Of a stretch of 64,000 nt of DNA, positions 1 to 9,653 are shown piece by piece (position 1 is the first letter of the stretch; the number at the start of each line of letters is the position of its first letter). The position numbers and the translations under genes are program-made. Below the pieces are notes generated by a model, which ran no database searches, was not told where the DNA came from, and was given only the letters and a program-made list of their open reading frames with translations. Source of the DNA: an uncultured Acidobacteriaceae bacterium (lineage in GTDB: Bacteria > Acidobacteriota > Terriglobia > Terriglobales > Acidobacteriaceae); NCBI GenBank assembly GCA_937879855.1, contig CALFMO010000064.1, positions 1 through 64,000 on the forward strand, written 5' to 3'.

Positions 1-1694
1 CCCGAGAATCCGCCGCCGCCTCCTCCACCAAATCCCGAACCGCCTGAACTGGCACGCGGGGCCGACACAAAAACCTGGTGCATATCCCCAGCCATGTTGT
101 GCATCGAACTCGAAAAGAAAATCGGATTGAACCCCGTGTACGCCCCTCCCGGCCCTACATACCACTGCGGCGGATCTTTCACGATTCCCGCAAATGCCTG
201 CGCCCAGTGATGCTCCACTCCCAGTGCCATGGCGTAAGGCAGAAATTTCTCGAAAGTCGTCGGAGGCATGATTTTCAGTCGCTCCCCATCCACGCGATTC
301 ATAAACTCCTGGAAACCGAGCACCGCGATGCGAGTCCGCGCACCCTTCACAGTCTTCGCTGTCATCACCCGCGCAAATAACCACCAGATCAGCGCGGAGA
401 TCGGCAAACACACGACCAGCAAAACCGCTGAATTAAAAAAGTTCGCCCACCCTTCATATTGGAATATGGCAAATGGAATCAGGATCGCGATTGCGGCGAC
501 GATGCTGTTCCCGTTGGCCGATTCGGGGTCGAGCAGATAAATTCCTTTCGTCTTCAATGCCGCCATGATGTCCTGACGGATGACGGGAACGGCGGTGTAG
601 AAGCGGTTCTTCAGGCTGGAAAGACGAATCTGATCGCCGCCGGCAAAAACGTTCTCCAGCATCACGCGCTCGTGCGGCGCCAGATCCGCGCCCCATTGTT
701 CTCGCGGCTTGAGCAGATGGAAGACATAGTCGCGGTGGGTGAAGACCAGGATCTTCTCCGCGGTCTCTTCAATCTTGATGTAGCCGCGTACCGCCAGATC
801 GATCATGGTCGATGTAATGTCGCGGGGATGAATCGTGTCGTCGAGCAACGTGCCCGCTTCCGCCGGAGATATTCCTGCCGGTGGTTCGTACATGGGCGCA
901 ACCGACATTCCCGGATCCGGGTCGCGTCCCTTGTACCACCAGACGGCGAACATGACGGCGAACGTAACTGGCGGCAGAAAGACGATTGGATTCCCGCCGA
1001 GGAACCAGAAAAATTTCGTCAGGCCGGTCGGTTCCTCCAGAATGCCGCCCGGAATATAAACATCAATGGTCAATCCGCCGCGCATGGGCAGCGGGTTGGT
1101 CGTTTCGAACTGCGCCTGAGAGCCCTCGACCTTGGAGATCGCATCGCGCTGGGTCGAGCCATACACGCCGGTAAAGGCCTGGGCTCTAAGCGAACCCGCA
1201 GCTGAGTCCGGGAATCGCACACTCGCGGCTGCATGATCGATCGGCACGGGCCAATCGTTGCCGGTGACGTTCCAATAGAACTCGGCGTAGTCCTTGAAGA
1301 ATCGCGTGCCATCCAGCACGCGGTAAGTGATCTCGACGGTTCGCGTCGCGTCGACCGCGTCGGGAATATAAATCTTCAGATTGCGAGCGTGGTTGGCAAC
1401 GGACGAATCATATTTAAGTTTGCCGCCGCTGCCGTCAGTGACACTGATGATCTTGAGGAACAGTTCGTAATTCGTCCCGTTTGGCCCAGGATATTCAATC
1501 GGAATCGTCCGAAAAATTCCGTGCCACTGGCCGACGAAGGCCACGTCGATCCGCTCGCTGACCAAGGCGGTGCCGTCGCGTTCCACCGTGATGTTGTCTT
1601 GAAAGTCCGAGACGCGCCACGATTTCGCCTGTGCGGCGCCGACGAAAGTACAGGCGAGCAGCGCGAGAAGAGAAATCTTCGCTGGGATTTTCAA
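1..1694 (-). CDS. DUF2207 family membrane protein, 3' end cut off by the window
   Basis: The reading frame is open from a TTG at 1694 to the left window edge (about 564 residues). GGGGA lies nine bases upstream of the TTG. The N-terminus is a signal peptide (MKIPAKISLLALLACTFVGA). A long beta-rich extracytoplasmic region follows, then a membrane segment (about residues 235-255) and further membrane segments near residues 395-450. The visible C-terminus is glycine-rich (GFGGGGGGGFSG), as is usual for DUF2207 proteins, so little is missing. It lies directly downstream of lemA, a pairing often seen in bacteria. The family's function is unknown; an envelope role is inferred from topology and the LemA neighbour. 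Confidence 0.85.
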   Translation of the reverse strand, partial: MKIPAKISLLALLACTFVGAAQAKSWRVSDFQDNITVERDGTALVSERIDVAFVGQWHGIFRTIPIEYPGPNGTNYELFLKIISVTDGSGGKLKYDSSVANHARNLKIYIPDAVDATRTVEITYRVLDGTRFFKDYAEFYWNVTGNDWPVPIDHAAASVRFPDSAAGSLRAQAFTGVYGSTQRDAISKVEGSQAQFETTNPLPMRGGLTIDVYIPGGILEEPTGLTKFFWFLGGNPIVFLPPVTFAVMFAVWWYKGRDPDPGMSVAPMYEPPAGISPAEAGTLLDDTIHPRDITSTMIDLAVRGYIKIEETAEKILVFTHRDYVFHLLKPREQWGADLAPHERVMLENVFAGGDQIRLSSLKNRFYTAVPVIRQDIMAALKTKGIYLLDPESANGNSIVAAIAILIPFAIFQYEGWANFFNSAVLLVVCLPISALIWWLFARVMTAKTVKGARTRIAVLGFQEFMNRVDGERLKIMPPTTFEKFLPYAMALGVEHHWAQAFAGIVKDPPQWYVGPGGAYTGFNPIFFSSSMHNMAGDMHQVFVSAPRASSGGSGFGGGGGGGFS

Positions 1695-1731
1695 TTACAG
1701 AATTCCCCGATTACAAAATTACCCAATCTTT

Positions 1732-2277
1732 TTAGAACTTGACTTGTACGGGCTCGCGATCGGCTCCGGCCGTCTCGAAAAACTGCCGTGCCGTGAAACC
1801 GAACATCCCGGCAATGATGTTCGTTGGGAAAGACTGAATCTTCGTATTCAGGTCGCGCACCACCGCGTTGTAATAACGGCGCGCGTTCTGAATCGAGTCT
1901 TCCGTCTGGCTCAACGATCCCTGCAGTTGGGTGAATTCTTCCGAAGCTTTGAGCTCGGGATAATTCTCTGCCACAGCGAACAGACTCTTCAGCGCCCCGG
2001 TGAGCTGGTTCTCGGCCGCGGCCTTGTCGGCCGGCGTGGTCGCTTGCATCGCCTGTGACCGGAACTTGGCGATATTCTCGAATGTCCCTTTCTCGTGCGC
2101 GGCGTAACCCTTGACCGTTTCCACCAGGTTCGGAATCAGGTCGTGCCGCCGCTTCAGTTGCACGTCGATGTCCGACCACGCCGAATCGCAGCGCACTCGC
2201 AGCTGCACCAGACTGTTGTACATGCCGATGAGCACCACGGCGATGACAACCAGGATCACCAGAAAAGCGATAATCAT
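1732..2277 (-). CDS. lemA: LemA family protein
   Basis: This 181-residue protein has one N-terminal membrane helix (MIIAFLVILVVIAVVLIGMY) and then the helical LemA domain. The typical motif RRHDLIPNLVETVKGYA is at residues 44-60, with long amphipathic helices to the end. Length and architecture match the family. The ATG is preceded by GAGGAGAGG. The DUF2207 gene begins 37 bases downstream on the same strand, so the two probably form an operon. LemA proteins are membrane-anchored with the bulk outside the inner membrane. Their biochemical role is not settled. Confidence 0.93.
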   Translation of the reverse strand: MIIAFLVILVVIAVVLIGMYNSLVQLRVRCDSAWSDIDVQLKRRHDLIPNLVETVKGYAAHEKGTFENIAKFRSQAMQATTPADKAAAENQLTGALKSLFAVAENYPELKASEEFTQLQGSLSQTEDSIQNARRYYNAVVRDLNTKIQSFPTNIIAGMFGFTARQFFETAGADREPVQVKF

Positions 2278-2378
2278 GAGCCTCTCCTCAGCGGCGGGAA
2301 CTTTGTAGGGATGAACGGGAAATCAATGGGACGGTAACACAGGAGCAGCGCTGTCGTAAATGACCAGGACTTCCGGCT

Positions 2379-3386
2379 TTACTGCTGTGGTGCGAAATAT
2401 CCTTTGCGGGCGCGCACCTGCAGGTCTTTCTTCAGCGAGGAAATTTCAATCGATCGATACCGGCCATCCGCGTCAAAGTTGGCGGGCCTGTAGGAAACCA
2501 CGTACTGGCTGCGCAGTTCGTCTTCAATCGCGGCGAACGAGTGGGTAATGTCTTTCATCTTGAAAGGGAAGAACGCGCGTCCGCCGGTGGCATCGGCCAA
2601 TTGTTCCAGCACCTTGTCGCCGCGCATGACCAGGCCGCTATCGTCAGTCGAGATCGCGTAGATGATGACTTCCGCGCGCTGCGCCATCTCAATGGCCTGC
2701 GCCTTGCTGTATTCGCTCTGGTTGTCTTCCCCATCGCTGACGATCACAATTGCTTTTCGCACCGGACGATCCGGCCGGTCTTTCAGGAATTTTTCCTTGC
2801 ACGCACGATAGACCGCGTCATAGAGTGCGGTTCCTCCGCCATCGTGCAGCCGGTGCACACCCGCTGACAGAAGTTGCACGTTGTCGGTGAAATCCTGCGC
2901 CATCTGGCTATGGGTATTGAAGCCGACGATGAACGCCTTGTCGAAACCGGCGCGCAGCGTGTGTTGCAGAAAACTGGTAGCCGCGGTCTGTTCGAAATCA
3001 AAGCGGCTGTCCACCGATCCGCTGACGTCGACCAACAGACCCAGATGCAAGGGCAGGTCGGTCTCGCGGCGGAAGTTAAGAATCGCCTGCGGCGGTTTGT
3101 GGTCGTCGAGAATGCTGAAATCAGTTTGATTCAGGTCGCGTACGAACTTGCCATGCTTGTCGGTCGCGATAAACAGCACATTCACTTCATTCACCCGGGC
3201 ATGCAGGGTGATCATTGCGTTCTGCGGATCGTCACTGACGTCCGCTGAGTTGGTCGCGCTGTAAGAATCCACTTTCGGCGCACCGGACATGTAGGCAGAC
3301 TGAGCCGCCGACGGGGCGACGCAGGCAAAGGTTGCCAGGAAAAGCGCCGCCAGGCCTAAAACCCGGTTCGTGTACTTCATGCCCAT
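2379..3386 (-). CDS. VWFA domain protein of the acidobacterial type, exported
   Basis: The protein has a signal peptide (MGMKYTNRVLGLAALFLATF, cleavage likely after PSAAQ). A short beta domain follows, then a von Willebrand factor A domain containing the metal-site motif DVSGSVDS. The closing segment (SQYVVSYRP ... ARKGYFAP) is typical of the VWFA-related proteins abundant in Acidobacteriota. In-frame GTG at 3404 and a farther upstream start at 3446 are alternatives, but the ATG at 3386 gives a normal signal peptide. It is co-directional with lemA, 100 bases away. The role is unknown; a secreted or periplasmic binding protein is inferred. Confidence 0.85.
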   Translation of the reverse strand: MGMKYTNRVLGLAALFLATFACVAPSAAQSAYMSGAPKVDSYSATNSADVSDDPQNAMITLHARVNEVNVLFIATDKHGKFVRDLNQTDFSILDDHKPPQAILNFRRETDLPLHLGLLVDVSGSVDSRFDFEQTAATSFLQHTLRAGFDKAFIVGFNTHSQMAQDFTDNVQLLSAGVHRLHDGGGTALYDAVYRACKEKFLKDRPDRPVRKAIVIVSDGEDNQSEYSKAQAIEMAQRAEVIIYAISTDDSGLVMRGDKVLEQLADATGGRAFFPFKMKDITHSFAAIEDELRSQYVVSYRPANFDADGRYRSIEISSLKKDLQVRARKGYFAPQQ

Positions 3387-3674
3387 AAAATCCAATTTTT
3401 TCACTCTAACCGCGCTGAAACCACACTCCCAAGCTATTGGATGCACGCTTGATGCCGAATACTGTCTCTACCGGAGGCGGCCATCTGATTGACTTTAGGA
3501 GCGCCGCAGCCCATGTGCCAAGTTACAAAAGGAGCACACGGAAGGTCATGACAAAAGCCTGCACATTGCCGCGAACTTTCGCTTTGAGATCCGCTATTAG
3601 CCAATCAGATTCAGGGATTAACATAGTGGCATAACGAAAACAATTTTTCCTTAGAATCTCTTTTGGAGGCATTC

Positions 3675-4388
3675 GTGAAGAAACTTTTGGTGTGCTTGAT
3701 CGTTGTCCTGATTTCGGGCGTAACCGCGTTCGCCGCCAATGACGAACGGGAACAAGATCGCGTCAAAGACGCGGGCGAGGTTCTGAAGGAAATTCTGAAT
3801 ATTCCCGACGACATTCCACAGGATCTGCTCGACAAGGCTGAGTGCCTGGTAATTCTGCCCTCGGTGAAAAAAGGAGCATTTGGCATCGGAGGCAGCTACG
3901 GGCGCGGCGTAATGGTCTGCCGCAGTGGCGAGCACTATAAGGGCAAATGGGGCGCTCCGGCTCTGTACGCGCTCGAAGGCGTGAGCATCGGCTTTCAGTT
4001 GGGCGGCCAGGCCACGGATTTCGTGCTATTGGTGATGAATCCCAAGGGAGCAAATTCGCTTCTGTACAGCAAGGTGAAGCTCGGCGCGGATGCCTCTGCC
4101 GCCGCCGGACCGAAGGGACGCACCGCCGAAGGCGCCACCGACATCGTGATGAGCGCGGAGATCTTATCCTATTCGCGCAACAAGGGCCTGTTCGCCGGCG
4201 TTTCCCTGGAAGGCTCGACCTTGCGCTCCGATGGCGGCGCCAATGAAAAGCTCTATGGTAGGAAGCTGACCGCAAAAGAAATCATTCGCGGCGGTAAAGT
4301 TGGCGTGCCGGCAAGTGCGCGAGAGCTTGTGGCCCTGCTCGACAAAAAGTCTCCGGTGAACAAGTCGGATCCAAAATCGCTGCAGTAG
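3675..4388 (+). CDS. SYLF (DUF500/Ysc84-type) lipid-binding domain protein, exported
   Basis: The start is the GTG at 3675, five bases after GGAGG, giving VKKLLVCLIVVLISGVTAFA as signal peptide. A TTG twelve bases upstream would lie on the ribosome-binding site. The mature part is a SYLF domain: an ECLVILPSVKKGAFGIGGSY block, then GVSIGFQLGGQATDFVLLVM and GRTAEGATDIVM. The total of 237 residues is normal for the family. SYLF domains bind phospholipids, and bacterial members are exported proteins without known enzymatic activity. The gene stands alone between the VWFA gene and tag. Confidence 0.87.
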   Translation: MKKLLVCLIVVLISGVTAFAANDEREQDRVKDAGEVLKEILNIPDDIPQDLLDKAECLVILPSVKKGAFGIGGSYGRGVMVCRSGEHYKGKWGAPALYALEGVSIGFQLGGQATDFVLLVMNPKGANSLLYSKVKLGADASAAAGPKGRTAEGATDIVMSAEILSYSRNKGLFAGVSLEGSTLRSDGGANEKLYGRKLTAKEIIRGGKVGVPASARELVALLDKKSPVNKSDPKSLQ

Positions 4389-4455
4389 CCCACTGTGGGC
4401 CTCTGTGCCCTCTGCGTTTATCATTTTTGCGCCGAAGCGCGTCATCAAGAATCAA

Positions 4456-5037
4456 ATGACGATGGCCATGCACGGCAATCAACCGGTTCGCTGCAGTTGG
4501 GCGACCGGCGAACTCATGATCCGGTATCACGATGAAGAATGGGGCGTGCCGGCGCACGACGACCGCACGCTCTTTGAGTTTCTCATTCTCGAAGGCGCGC
4601 AAGCGGGTCTGAGTTGGAGCACAATCCTCAACAAGCGCGAAAACTATCGCCGGGCCTTCGAGGGATTCGATCCCAAACGGGTGGCTCGCTTCGACCGGCG
4701 CAAAATCGGCCAGCTCTTGCGCGATCCCGGCATCGTCCGCAACAAGCTCAAAATCGCCTCGGCCATCGCGAATGCCAAGGCGTTGCTTCGTGTGCAGGAC
4801 GAGTTCGGCAGCTTCGACCGCTACATCTGGCAGTTCGTGGGTGGCGAGGCGCGACTGAACTCGCCCCGCTCACTCAGGCAGGTCCCAGCGCGAACCCCGG
4901 AGTCCGACACCATGAGCAAAGACCTCAAGGGGCGCGGCTTCAACTTCGTCGGATCGACCATCTGCTACGCCTTCATGCAGGCGGTGGGGTTGGTGAACGA
5001 TCACACGGTGGATTGTTTCCGCTATCCAGCCAAATAA
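4456..5037 (+). CDS. tag: DNA-3-methyladenine glycosylase I
   Basis: The protein matches Tag, which removes 3-methyladenine from alkylated DNA in base excision repair. It has the N-terminal zinc ligand region (RCSWA), YHDEEWGVP, LEGAQAGLSWSTIL containing the conserved glutamate, and the C-terminal ligands His and Cys in NDHTVDCF. The zinc site therefore appears complete. The ATG at 4456 (MTMAMHGNQPVRC) is chosen; ATGs at 4462 and 4468 would also fit, and a start at 4405 would add an unusual hydrophobic tail. The gene begins 68 bases after the SYLF gene. Confidence 0.92.
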   Translation: MTMAMHGNQPVRCSWATGELMIRYHDEEWGVPAHDDRTLFEFLILEGAQAGLSWSTILNKRENYRRAFEGFDPKRVARFDRRKIGQLLRDPGIVRNKLKIASAIANAKALLRVQDEFGSFDRYIWQFVGGEARLNSPRSLRQVPARTPESDTMSKDLKGRGFNFVGSTICYAFMQAVGLVNDHTVDCFRYPAK

Positions 5038-5370
5038 TCAGTCGATGCATCGCAAACCAGAGTCCACCGAGATTTCAGAACTGCACTAACAGCACTGCTA
5101 GGTTTTGTGCCAACATGGCACCGCTTCAAATTTCGGGTAACCTCGTCAGTGACTCCACCGTAACGATTCCTGATTCATTTTGCCTTGAGTCTCGCACTGG
5201 AGCACGATATTCTGTGAGCACCTTTGGTGCTGCCTGAGAAACGGTCGGTTCACGCAAAGGCGTGCCATCAGGCAATGTGTAGCTGCGCCGCTTTGAATTG
5301 ATCTTCCGCCTTGCGGACGCGGAAGTTGAGTTTTCCAGCCGCCTCCCGGTTTCCGGACCAGGGAGTCCGC
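5038..5370. other. 333-bp intergenic region without a recognisable gene
   Basis: This is the gap between tag and the hybrid histidine kinase gene. I see no credible reading frame, strong hairpin with a T run, or repeat of the families found elsewhere in the window. GGGAG just before 5371 is the likely ribosome-binding site of the kinase gene. Confidence 0.5.
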
Positions 5371-7986
5371 ATGCGATTTCAAGAAGAGATGCTTCGTCGC
5401 CTTCCTACCGCCAGTAAGTTGCGGATCATCGTTGGCGTTTTTGTCGCCATCGTGATCTGTGTCTTTTTCCTGGGCGTCCTTCGTTCCGAAATTCTCGCGG
5501 GAGTTCGCGCCTATGTTGGCGGCGAAGGACTTTGGTCGAAGGCAGAGAAACGCGCTGTCCTCAGCCTGACAAAGTATGCCGCCAGCCACGCCGAAAACGA
5601 CTACCAGCAATACCTGGCGGAAATCGCGGTTCCCACTGGCGACAAACTTGCCCGCTTGCAATTGCAGCGTCCTTCTCCTGAAATGACCGTAGTTCGTCAG
5701 GGGTTCCTCCAGGGGCGCAACAGCCCCGAAGACGTGGACAGCATGGTGATGCTCTTCCGGAGGTTTGGACGCGTGGGCTACATGGCACGCGCCATTGCGA
5801 TCTGGACCGATGGTGACAACTACATTGACCAACTGCGCTCTCTGGGCGACGACCTCCATCGCGAGGTCAACGCAGCTCATCCGGACCCGCTAAGGATACG
5901 CGCGATCAGCGATCAGATAGTCGCGGTCGATTCCCGTGTTACTCCGCTCGAGGACAATTTTTCAGCAACCCTGGGCGAAGGAGCTCGCTGGATCAACCGC
6001 ATGCTGTCGCTTGCAACCCTGTTGGGCAGCGCGGTGTTGTTGCTGATTGGGATCGCCCTGTCGTCGGCCGTGCTGAAGCAGATCCGCAATTCCGAAGAGA
6101 AGTACCGTAACCTCATTAACACCGCGAACGATGCCATCCTAGTCATCGACACCCAGACTCGCCGCATCCTCGAAGCCAACAATACGGCCGGCCAATTGCT
6201 GGGCATCCCTGAACACGAGCTTGTGGGCAAACTCGAATCCGAGCTCTATCCCGCCAAGAGGGGCGACGGTCGCGCGCAATCTCTGAGCTCGATCTCCGGT
6301 AGGCCAACGCACAGCCGCGAACTGGAACTGTTGCGGTCCGACGGAACTGCGGTGCCGGTCGAAGTGAGCACTAGCGCTACCGAGTTGGGCGGACGGCCCG
6401 CCATCCTCGGCATCTTCCGCGATATCCGGGAGCGCGTGGAAGCGGCCGTGACTCTGCAACGCAGCGAAGATCGGTTCAGCTACCTCATTCAGAACCTCTC
6501 CGACGTGATCACCATCGTCGCGGTCGACGGAACCATGCTCTACCACAGCCCTTCGATCGAACGCGTCGCGGGATACCGTCCGTCGGAGCTGCTGGGCAAG
6601 AGTCTTCTCGCCTTCATTCATGCCGAAGATGAGCCGGCAGTGCAGGCGGCGCTGGAACGGGTCACGCTCGAGGTAGGAACCGCCGCGCCTCCGGAGTATC
6701 GTTTTCGCCGCAAAGATGGCACCTGGGTCTGGCTGGAATCCGTAGTTAATAATCTCCTCAATGATGTTGCGGTGGGCGGCATCGTCGTGACCTCGCGCGA
6801 GGTCACCGGCCGCCGCATCCTTGAGGAACAAGTTCGGCAGGCGCAGAAAATGGAAGCGGTCGGTCGCCTGGCGGGCGGCATTGCTCACGACTTCAACAAC
6901 CTGCTCATGGTGATCCAGGGCTACGCGGAAATCCTGCTGCAGGAAGAGAGCGCGAGTCCCGCGGTTCGGAAGAACGTCGAGACCATCGTCCGAACCACCG
7001 AGAGCGCAGCCAACCTTACCCGCCAACTGCTTTCCTTCAGCCGCAAGCACGTGTTCAGCCCGCAGGTGCTCGATCTCAACGCGCTGGTTGATCAGATGAG
7101 CGAGATGTTGCTGGGCGTGTTGCGCGATGAGATGGAATTCGTGGTCAAGCTCGATCCCGACGCCTGTTGCATCAGCGCCGATCCTGGACAGATCGAGCAG
7201 GTGATTATGAATCTTGTAGTCAATGCCCGGGACGCGATGCCGCAAGGAGGAAAGCTCACGCTGCAAACCGGGCGCATCGCGCGGAACACGAGCCGCGCCA
7301 ATCAGCCGGCTGCGCTGCCGCGCGGAGATTATGTGATGCTGGCCGTGACCGACACCGGCATCGGCATGGATGTCGATACCCAAAGCCGAATCTTCGAACC
7401 GTTTTTTACGACGAAGAGGAAGGATGAGGGAACCGGCCTCGGCCTGTCGGTCGTTTACAACATTGTGCGAGCGAGCGGCGGTCACGTGCGCGTGAGCAGC
7501 GAGCCGGGACGGGGCACAACGCTTCGCGTCTTCTTCCCGCGCGTCGCCACGGCGCCGCAGCCGCGACCGGTGGAAGCTCCCGCCACAACTTCGCGATCGG
7601 GCCGCGAGACGATTCTGGTCGCGGAAGACCAGCCCGACCTGCGCTGGATGATTTGCCAATTTCTGCAGGAACTCGGCTACTCCGTGCTGGAGGCCAAAGA
7701 TGGCGGCGACGCCCTGGCCCTGGCGGAACACTACAAGGGCAACATCGACGTGCTGCTCACCGACGTTGTGATGCCGCATCTTCGCGGCCCCGAAGTGGCG
7801 CGGCGGATTTCTGCATCGCGTCCGGATATGAGAGTTATTTTCATGTCGGGCTACACCGAAGGCGAGTTCGGCGCCGTTCCTGATGAGGAGCACGGGCCTG
7901 AGACTACGATCCTGCAGAAGCCATTCGAGTTGGATTCTCTGGCGCTGAAGATTCGCGACGTGCTGAAAGCCCGAAGCCGCCGATGA
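5371..7986 (+). CDS. Hybrid sensor histidine kinase with two PAS domains and a C-terminal receiver
   Basis: The start is the ATG at 5371, behind GGGAG. The 871-residue protein has a membrane helix near residues 15-35, an extracytoplasmic region to about 210, and a second helix near 212-232. Two PAS domains follow (about 240-355 and 370-490). The HisKA domain has His506 in AGGIAHDFNNLL. The HATPase domain has the N box NLVVNARDAMP and the G boxes DTGIGMD and GTGLGLSV. A receiver domain has its phospho-acceptor Asp798 in LLTDVVMP. This suggests membrane signal sensing with an internal phosphorelay step. No cognate regulator lies beside it, so the output is unknown. Confidence 0.93.
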   Translation: MRFQEEMLRRLPTASKLRIIVGVFVAIVICVFFLGVLRSEILAGVRAYVGGEGLWSKAEKRAVLSLTKYAASHAENDYQQYLAEIAVPTGDKLARLQLQRPSPEMTVVRQGFLQGRNSPEDVDSMVMLFRRFGRVGYMARAIAIWTDGDNYIDQLRSLGDDLHREVNAAHPDPLRIRAISDQIVAVDSRVTPLEDNFSATLGEGARWINRMLSLATLLGSAVLLLIGIALSSAVLKQIRNSEEKYRNLINTANDAILVIDTQTRRILEANNTAGQLLGIPEHELVGKLESELYPAKRGDGRAQSLSSISGRPTHSRELELLRSDGTAVPVEVSTSATELGGRPAILGIFRDIRERVEAAVTLQRSEDRFSYLIQNLSDVITIVAVDGTMLYHSPSIERVAGYRPSELLGKSLLAFIHAEDEPAVQAALERVTLEVGTAAPPEYRFRRKDGTWVWLESVVNNLLNDVAVGGIVVTSREVTGRRILEEQVRQAQKMEAVGRLAGGIAHDFNNLLMVIQGYAEILLQEESASPAVRKNVETIVRTTESAANLTRQLLSFSRKHVFSPQVLDLNALVDQMSEMLLGVLRDEMEFVVKLDPDACCISADPGQIEQVIMNLVVNARDAMPQGGKLTLQTGRIARNTSRANQPAALPRGDYVMLAVTDTGIGMDVDTQSRIFEPFFTTKRKDEGTGLGLSVVYNIVRASGGHVRVSSEPGRGTTLRVFFPRVATAPQPRPVEAPATTSRSGRETILVAEDQPDLRWMICQFLQELGYSVLEAKDGGDALALAEHYKGNIDVLLTDVVMPHLRGPEVARRISASRPDMRVIFMSGYTEGEFGAVPDEEHGPETTILQKPFELDSLALKIRDVLKARSRR

Positions 7987-8000
7987 GCTCGGCGACGCTG

Positions 8001-8486
8001 TCAGCGCGGGCTTTTGAAAATCGCTGCGGTTAGATAAATCGTCACCAGTCCCAATAACAACACTGCGCCTTCCACACGAGTCGACCACACATGCAGTTCG
8101 TCGAACTGCACCCGCGCGGGATTATCCAGCGGCACCGTCGCAAAGTCGCCGACCGAGGCGCGCAGCGTGTCCATGCGGGGGATGATCCAGAACTGCGACA
8201 GCAGCGTGAGCCCAAGCATCAGGCAAATCAGCATGTGACGCGTGGCAAAGACGTGCGCAGTCCCGTCGGCGAGACGGCTGTAGATCAGAGAACTGGCCAG
8301 GAAGACGATGCCCGAGACGATGGCGATCCAGTGCAGTTTGCTGAGAGCGCGTCCGACAACATTGCCGGCAAGATGGGTATTGGGCAGAACTTGAAACGCC
8401 GTCGGGGCAAGAACGAAGGCAAAGAAGATCAAACCGCCGATCCAGGTGACGAGCGATAGCAGCATGAGGAAACGAAGGAAGGACAT
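8001..8486 (-). CDS. DUF4149 family integral membrane protein
   Basis: This 161-residue protein has four hydrophobic segments: MSFLRFLMLLSLVTWIGGL, a segment near 50-68, one near 83-102, and LLLGLVTIYLTAAIF near the C-terminus. The pattern and the N-terminal WIGGLIFFAFVLAP motif match DUF4149 (TMEM205-like) proteins. Function is unknown. It is convergent with the hybrid kinase gene, whose stop lies 14 bases away, and stands apart from moxR upstream. Confidence 0.82.
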   Translation of the reverse strand: MSFLRFLMLLSLVTWIGGLIFFAFVLAPTAFQVLPNTHLAGNVVGRALSKLHWIAIVSGIVFLASSLIYSRLADGTAHVFATRHMLICLMLGLTLLSQFWIIPRMDTLRASVGDFATVPLDNPARVQFDELHVWSTRVEGAVLLLGLVTIYLTAAIFKSPR

Positions 8487-8526
8487 GGCGCAGAATTATA
8501 GTCTCAAGTTGAAAGTGCAAAGCATC

Positions 8527-8560
8527 AACCACAGAGGACACAGAGAAGCGCAGAGGAAGA
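8527..8560. repeat. Period-9 purine-rich array (CACAGAGGA-type)
   Basis: Three near-copies of a nine-base unit (ACAGAGGAC, ACAGAGAAG, GCAGAGGAA) follow each other. Related words occur at 49578-49636 and 61254-61284 (CACGAAGGA-type). The array lies between the DUF4149 and moxR genes. Confidence 0.55.
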
Positions 8561-8569
8561 ATAAGGAAA

Positions 8570-8598
8570 ACCACTAATCACTGACCACTAACCACTGA
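8570..8598. repeat. Heptamer array, CACTGAC/CACTAAC type, at the moxR stop
   Basis: Four units of seven bases (ACCACTA, ATCACTG, ACCACTA, ACCACTG) end two bases from the moxR stop codon at 8601. On the moxR coding strand the array reads CAGTGGTTAGTGGTCAGTGA right after the stop. The same word recurs next to the rpmI stop. Confidence 0.75.
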
Positions 8599-8600
8599 AC

Positions 8601-9560
8601 TTACACCGGCACTGGAACGGTCTCGATGATCTCTTTCAGAACCTGATCAGACTGCTCTGACTTTTTCAGCGTGGAGGCGTAAAGTCCGTTCACGACTACG
8701 CGGTGGGCGAAGACGGGAACTACGAGCGGCTTGAAATCTTCGGGAGTACAGAAGGTGCGGCCTTCGAGGAACGCCATGGCCTGCGCTGCTCGGTAGAGAG
8801 CCTGCGATCCCCGCGGCGAAACTCCCAACGAAAGGAATTCGCACTCGCGCGTTCGGCGCACGATTTCTAGTGCGTAGCTCACCAGCGAGTCGTCCACGCG
8901 AATCTGCTTCACCACCTGCTGCATTTCGAGCACTTCCGCAGCAGCGAGCACGGGACGCACGTCATCCAGATGCGCGGCGCCTGCCTCGGAGCGCAGAATC
9001 TGACGCTCGGCCTGCGCGTCGGGATAGCCCATGCGCACGCGCATCAGGAAGCGATCCAGTTGCGATTCGGGTAGTGGATACGTTCCGTGATGTTCTACTG
9101 GATTTTGAGTGGCGATCACCAGAAATGGTTGCGGCAACTCGTAGGAGTGCGAGTCGACGGTGACCTGGCCTTCGTTCATTGCCTCGAGCAGCGCGGATTG
9201 CGTCTTGGGCGTGGTGCGGTTGATCTCGTCCGCCAACAGAACGTTGGTAAAAACCGGGCCGCGCTTGAATTCAAATTCCTGCTCCAGCGCCGAATAGACG
9301 GAGATGCCCAGAACGTCGGAGGGCAGCATGTCGCTGGTAAACTGCACGCGCTGAAAGGTGCAGTCAATAGCGCGCGCGAGCGCCTGTCCGAGCGTGGTTT
9401 TGCCAACGCCAGGAACACCCTCAATCAGCAGGTGGCCGCGTGCAAAAATGCTGACCAGCGCGAGGCGGACGACGTCATCCTTGCCGCGAATCACGCGGCG
9501 CAGGGCCTTTTCCAGTTCGGAGGCTTTGTGAGAAACAGCGATGGCGGTCTCAGGCGACAT
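8601..9560 (-). CDS. MoxR family AAA+ ATPase
   Basis: This 319-residue AAA+ protein has Walker A GVPGVGKTTLGQAL, Walker B LLADEINR, sensor I ATQNPVEHHGTYPLPESQLD, and a C-terminal lid domain. These are the hallmarks of MoxR ATPases, which act as chaperones maturing or inserting cofactors in client proteins, often VWFA proteins. No DUF58 or VWFA partner is adjacent; the nearest VWFA gene is about 5 kb to the left. The stop is followed at once by a heptamer array. Confidence 0.93.
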   Translation of the reverse strand: MSPETAIAVSHKASELEKALRRVIRGKDDVVRLALVSIFARGHLLIEGVPGVGKTTLGQALARAIDCTFQRVQFTSDMLPSDVLGISVYSALEQEFEFKRGPVFTNVLLADEINRTTPKTQSALLEAMNEGQVTVDSHSYELPQPFLVIATQNPVEHHGTYPLPESQLDRFLMRVRMGYPDAQAERQILRSEAGAAHLDDVRPVLAAAEVLEMQQVVKQIRVDDSLVSYALEIVRRTRECEFLSLGVSPRGSQALYRAAQAMAFLEGRTFCTPEDFKPLVVPVFAHRVVVNGLYASTLKKSEQSDQVLKEIIETVPVPV

Positions 9561-9621
9561 TATTTCGATTCTACTATTGGGCGAGAGAGGGCAGGAGTTA
9601 CCTACGTCACAGCACCAGCTT

Positions 9622-9648
9622 TCAGCTATCAGCCGTCAGCTCTCAGCC
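9622..9648. repeat. Heptamer array, CAGCTAT/CAGCCGT type
   Basis: The units CAGCTAT, CAGCCGT, CAGCTCT and a partial CAGCC run in tandem. Its first 12 bases (CAGCTATCAGCC, 9623-9634) are the exact reverse complement of 9729-9740, so the two arrays could pair across about 95 bases. Confidence 0.75.
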
Positions 9649-9653
9649 AAATC

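Noticed and set aside
6139..8088. Long open frame (649 codons) on the minus strand over the hybrid kinase
   Set aside because: It lies opposite a clear kinase with intact motifs; long antisense frames are common in GC-rich genes. The product has no domain.
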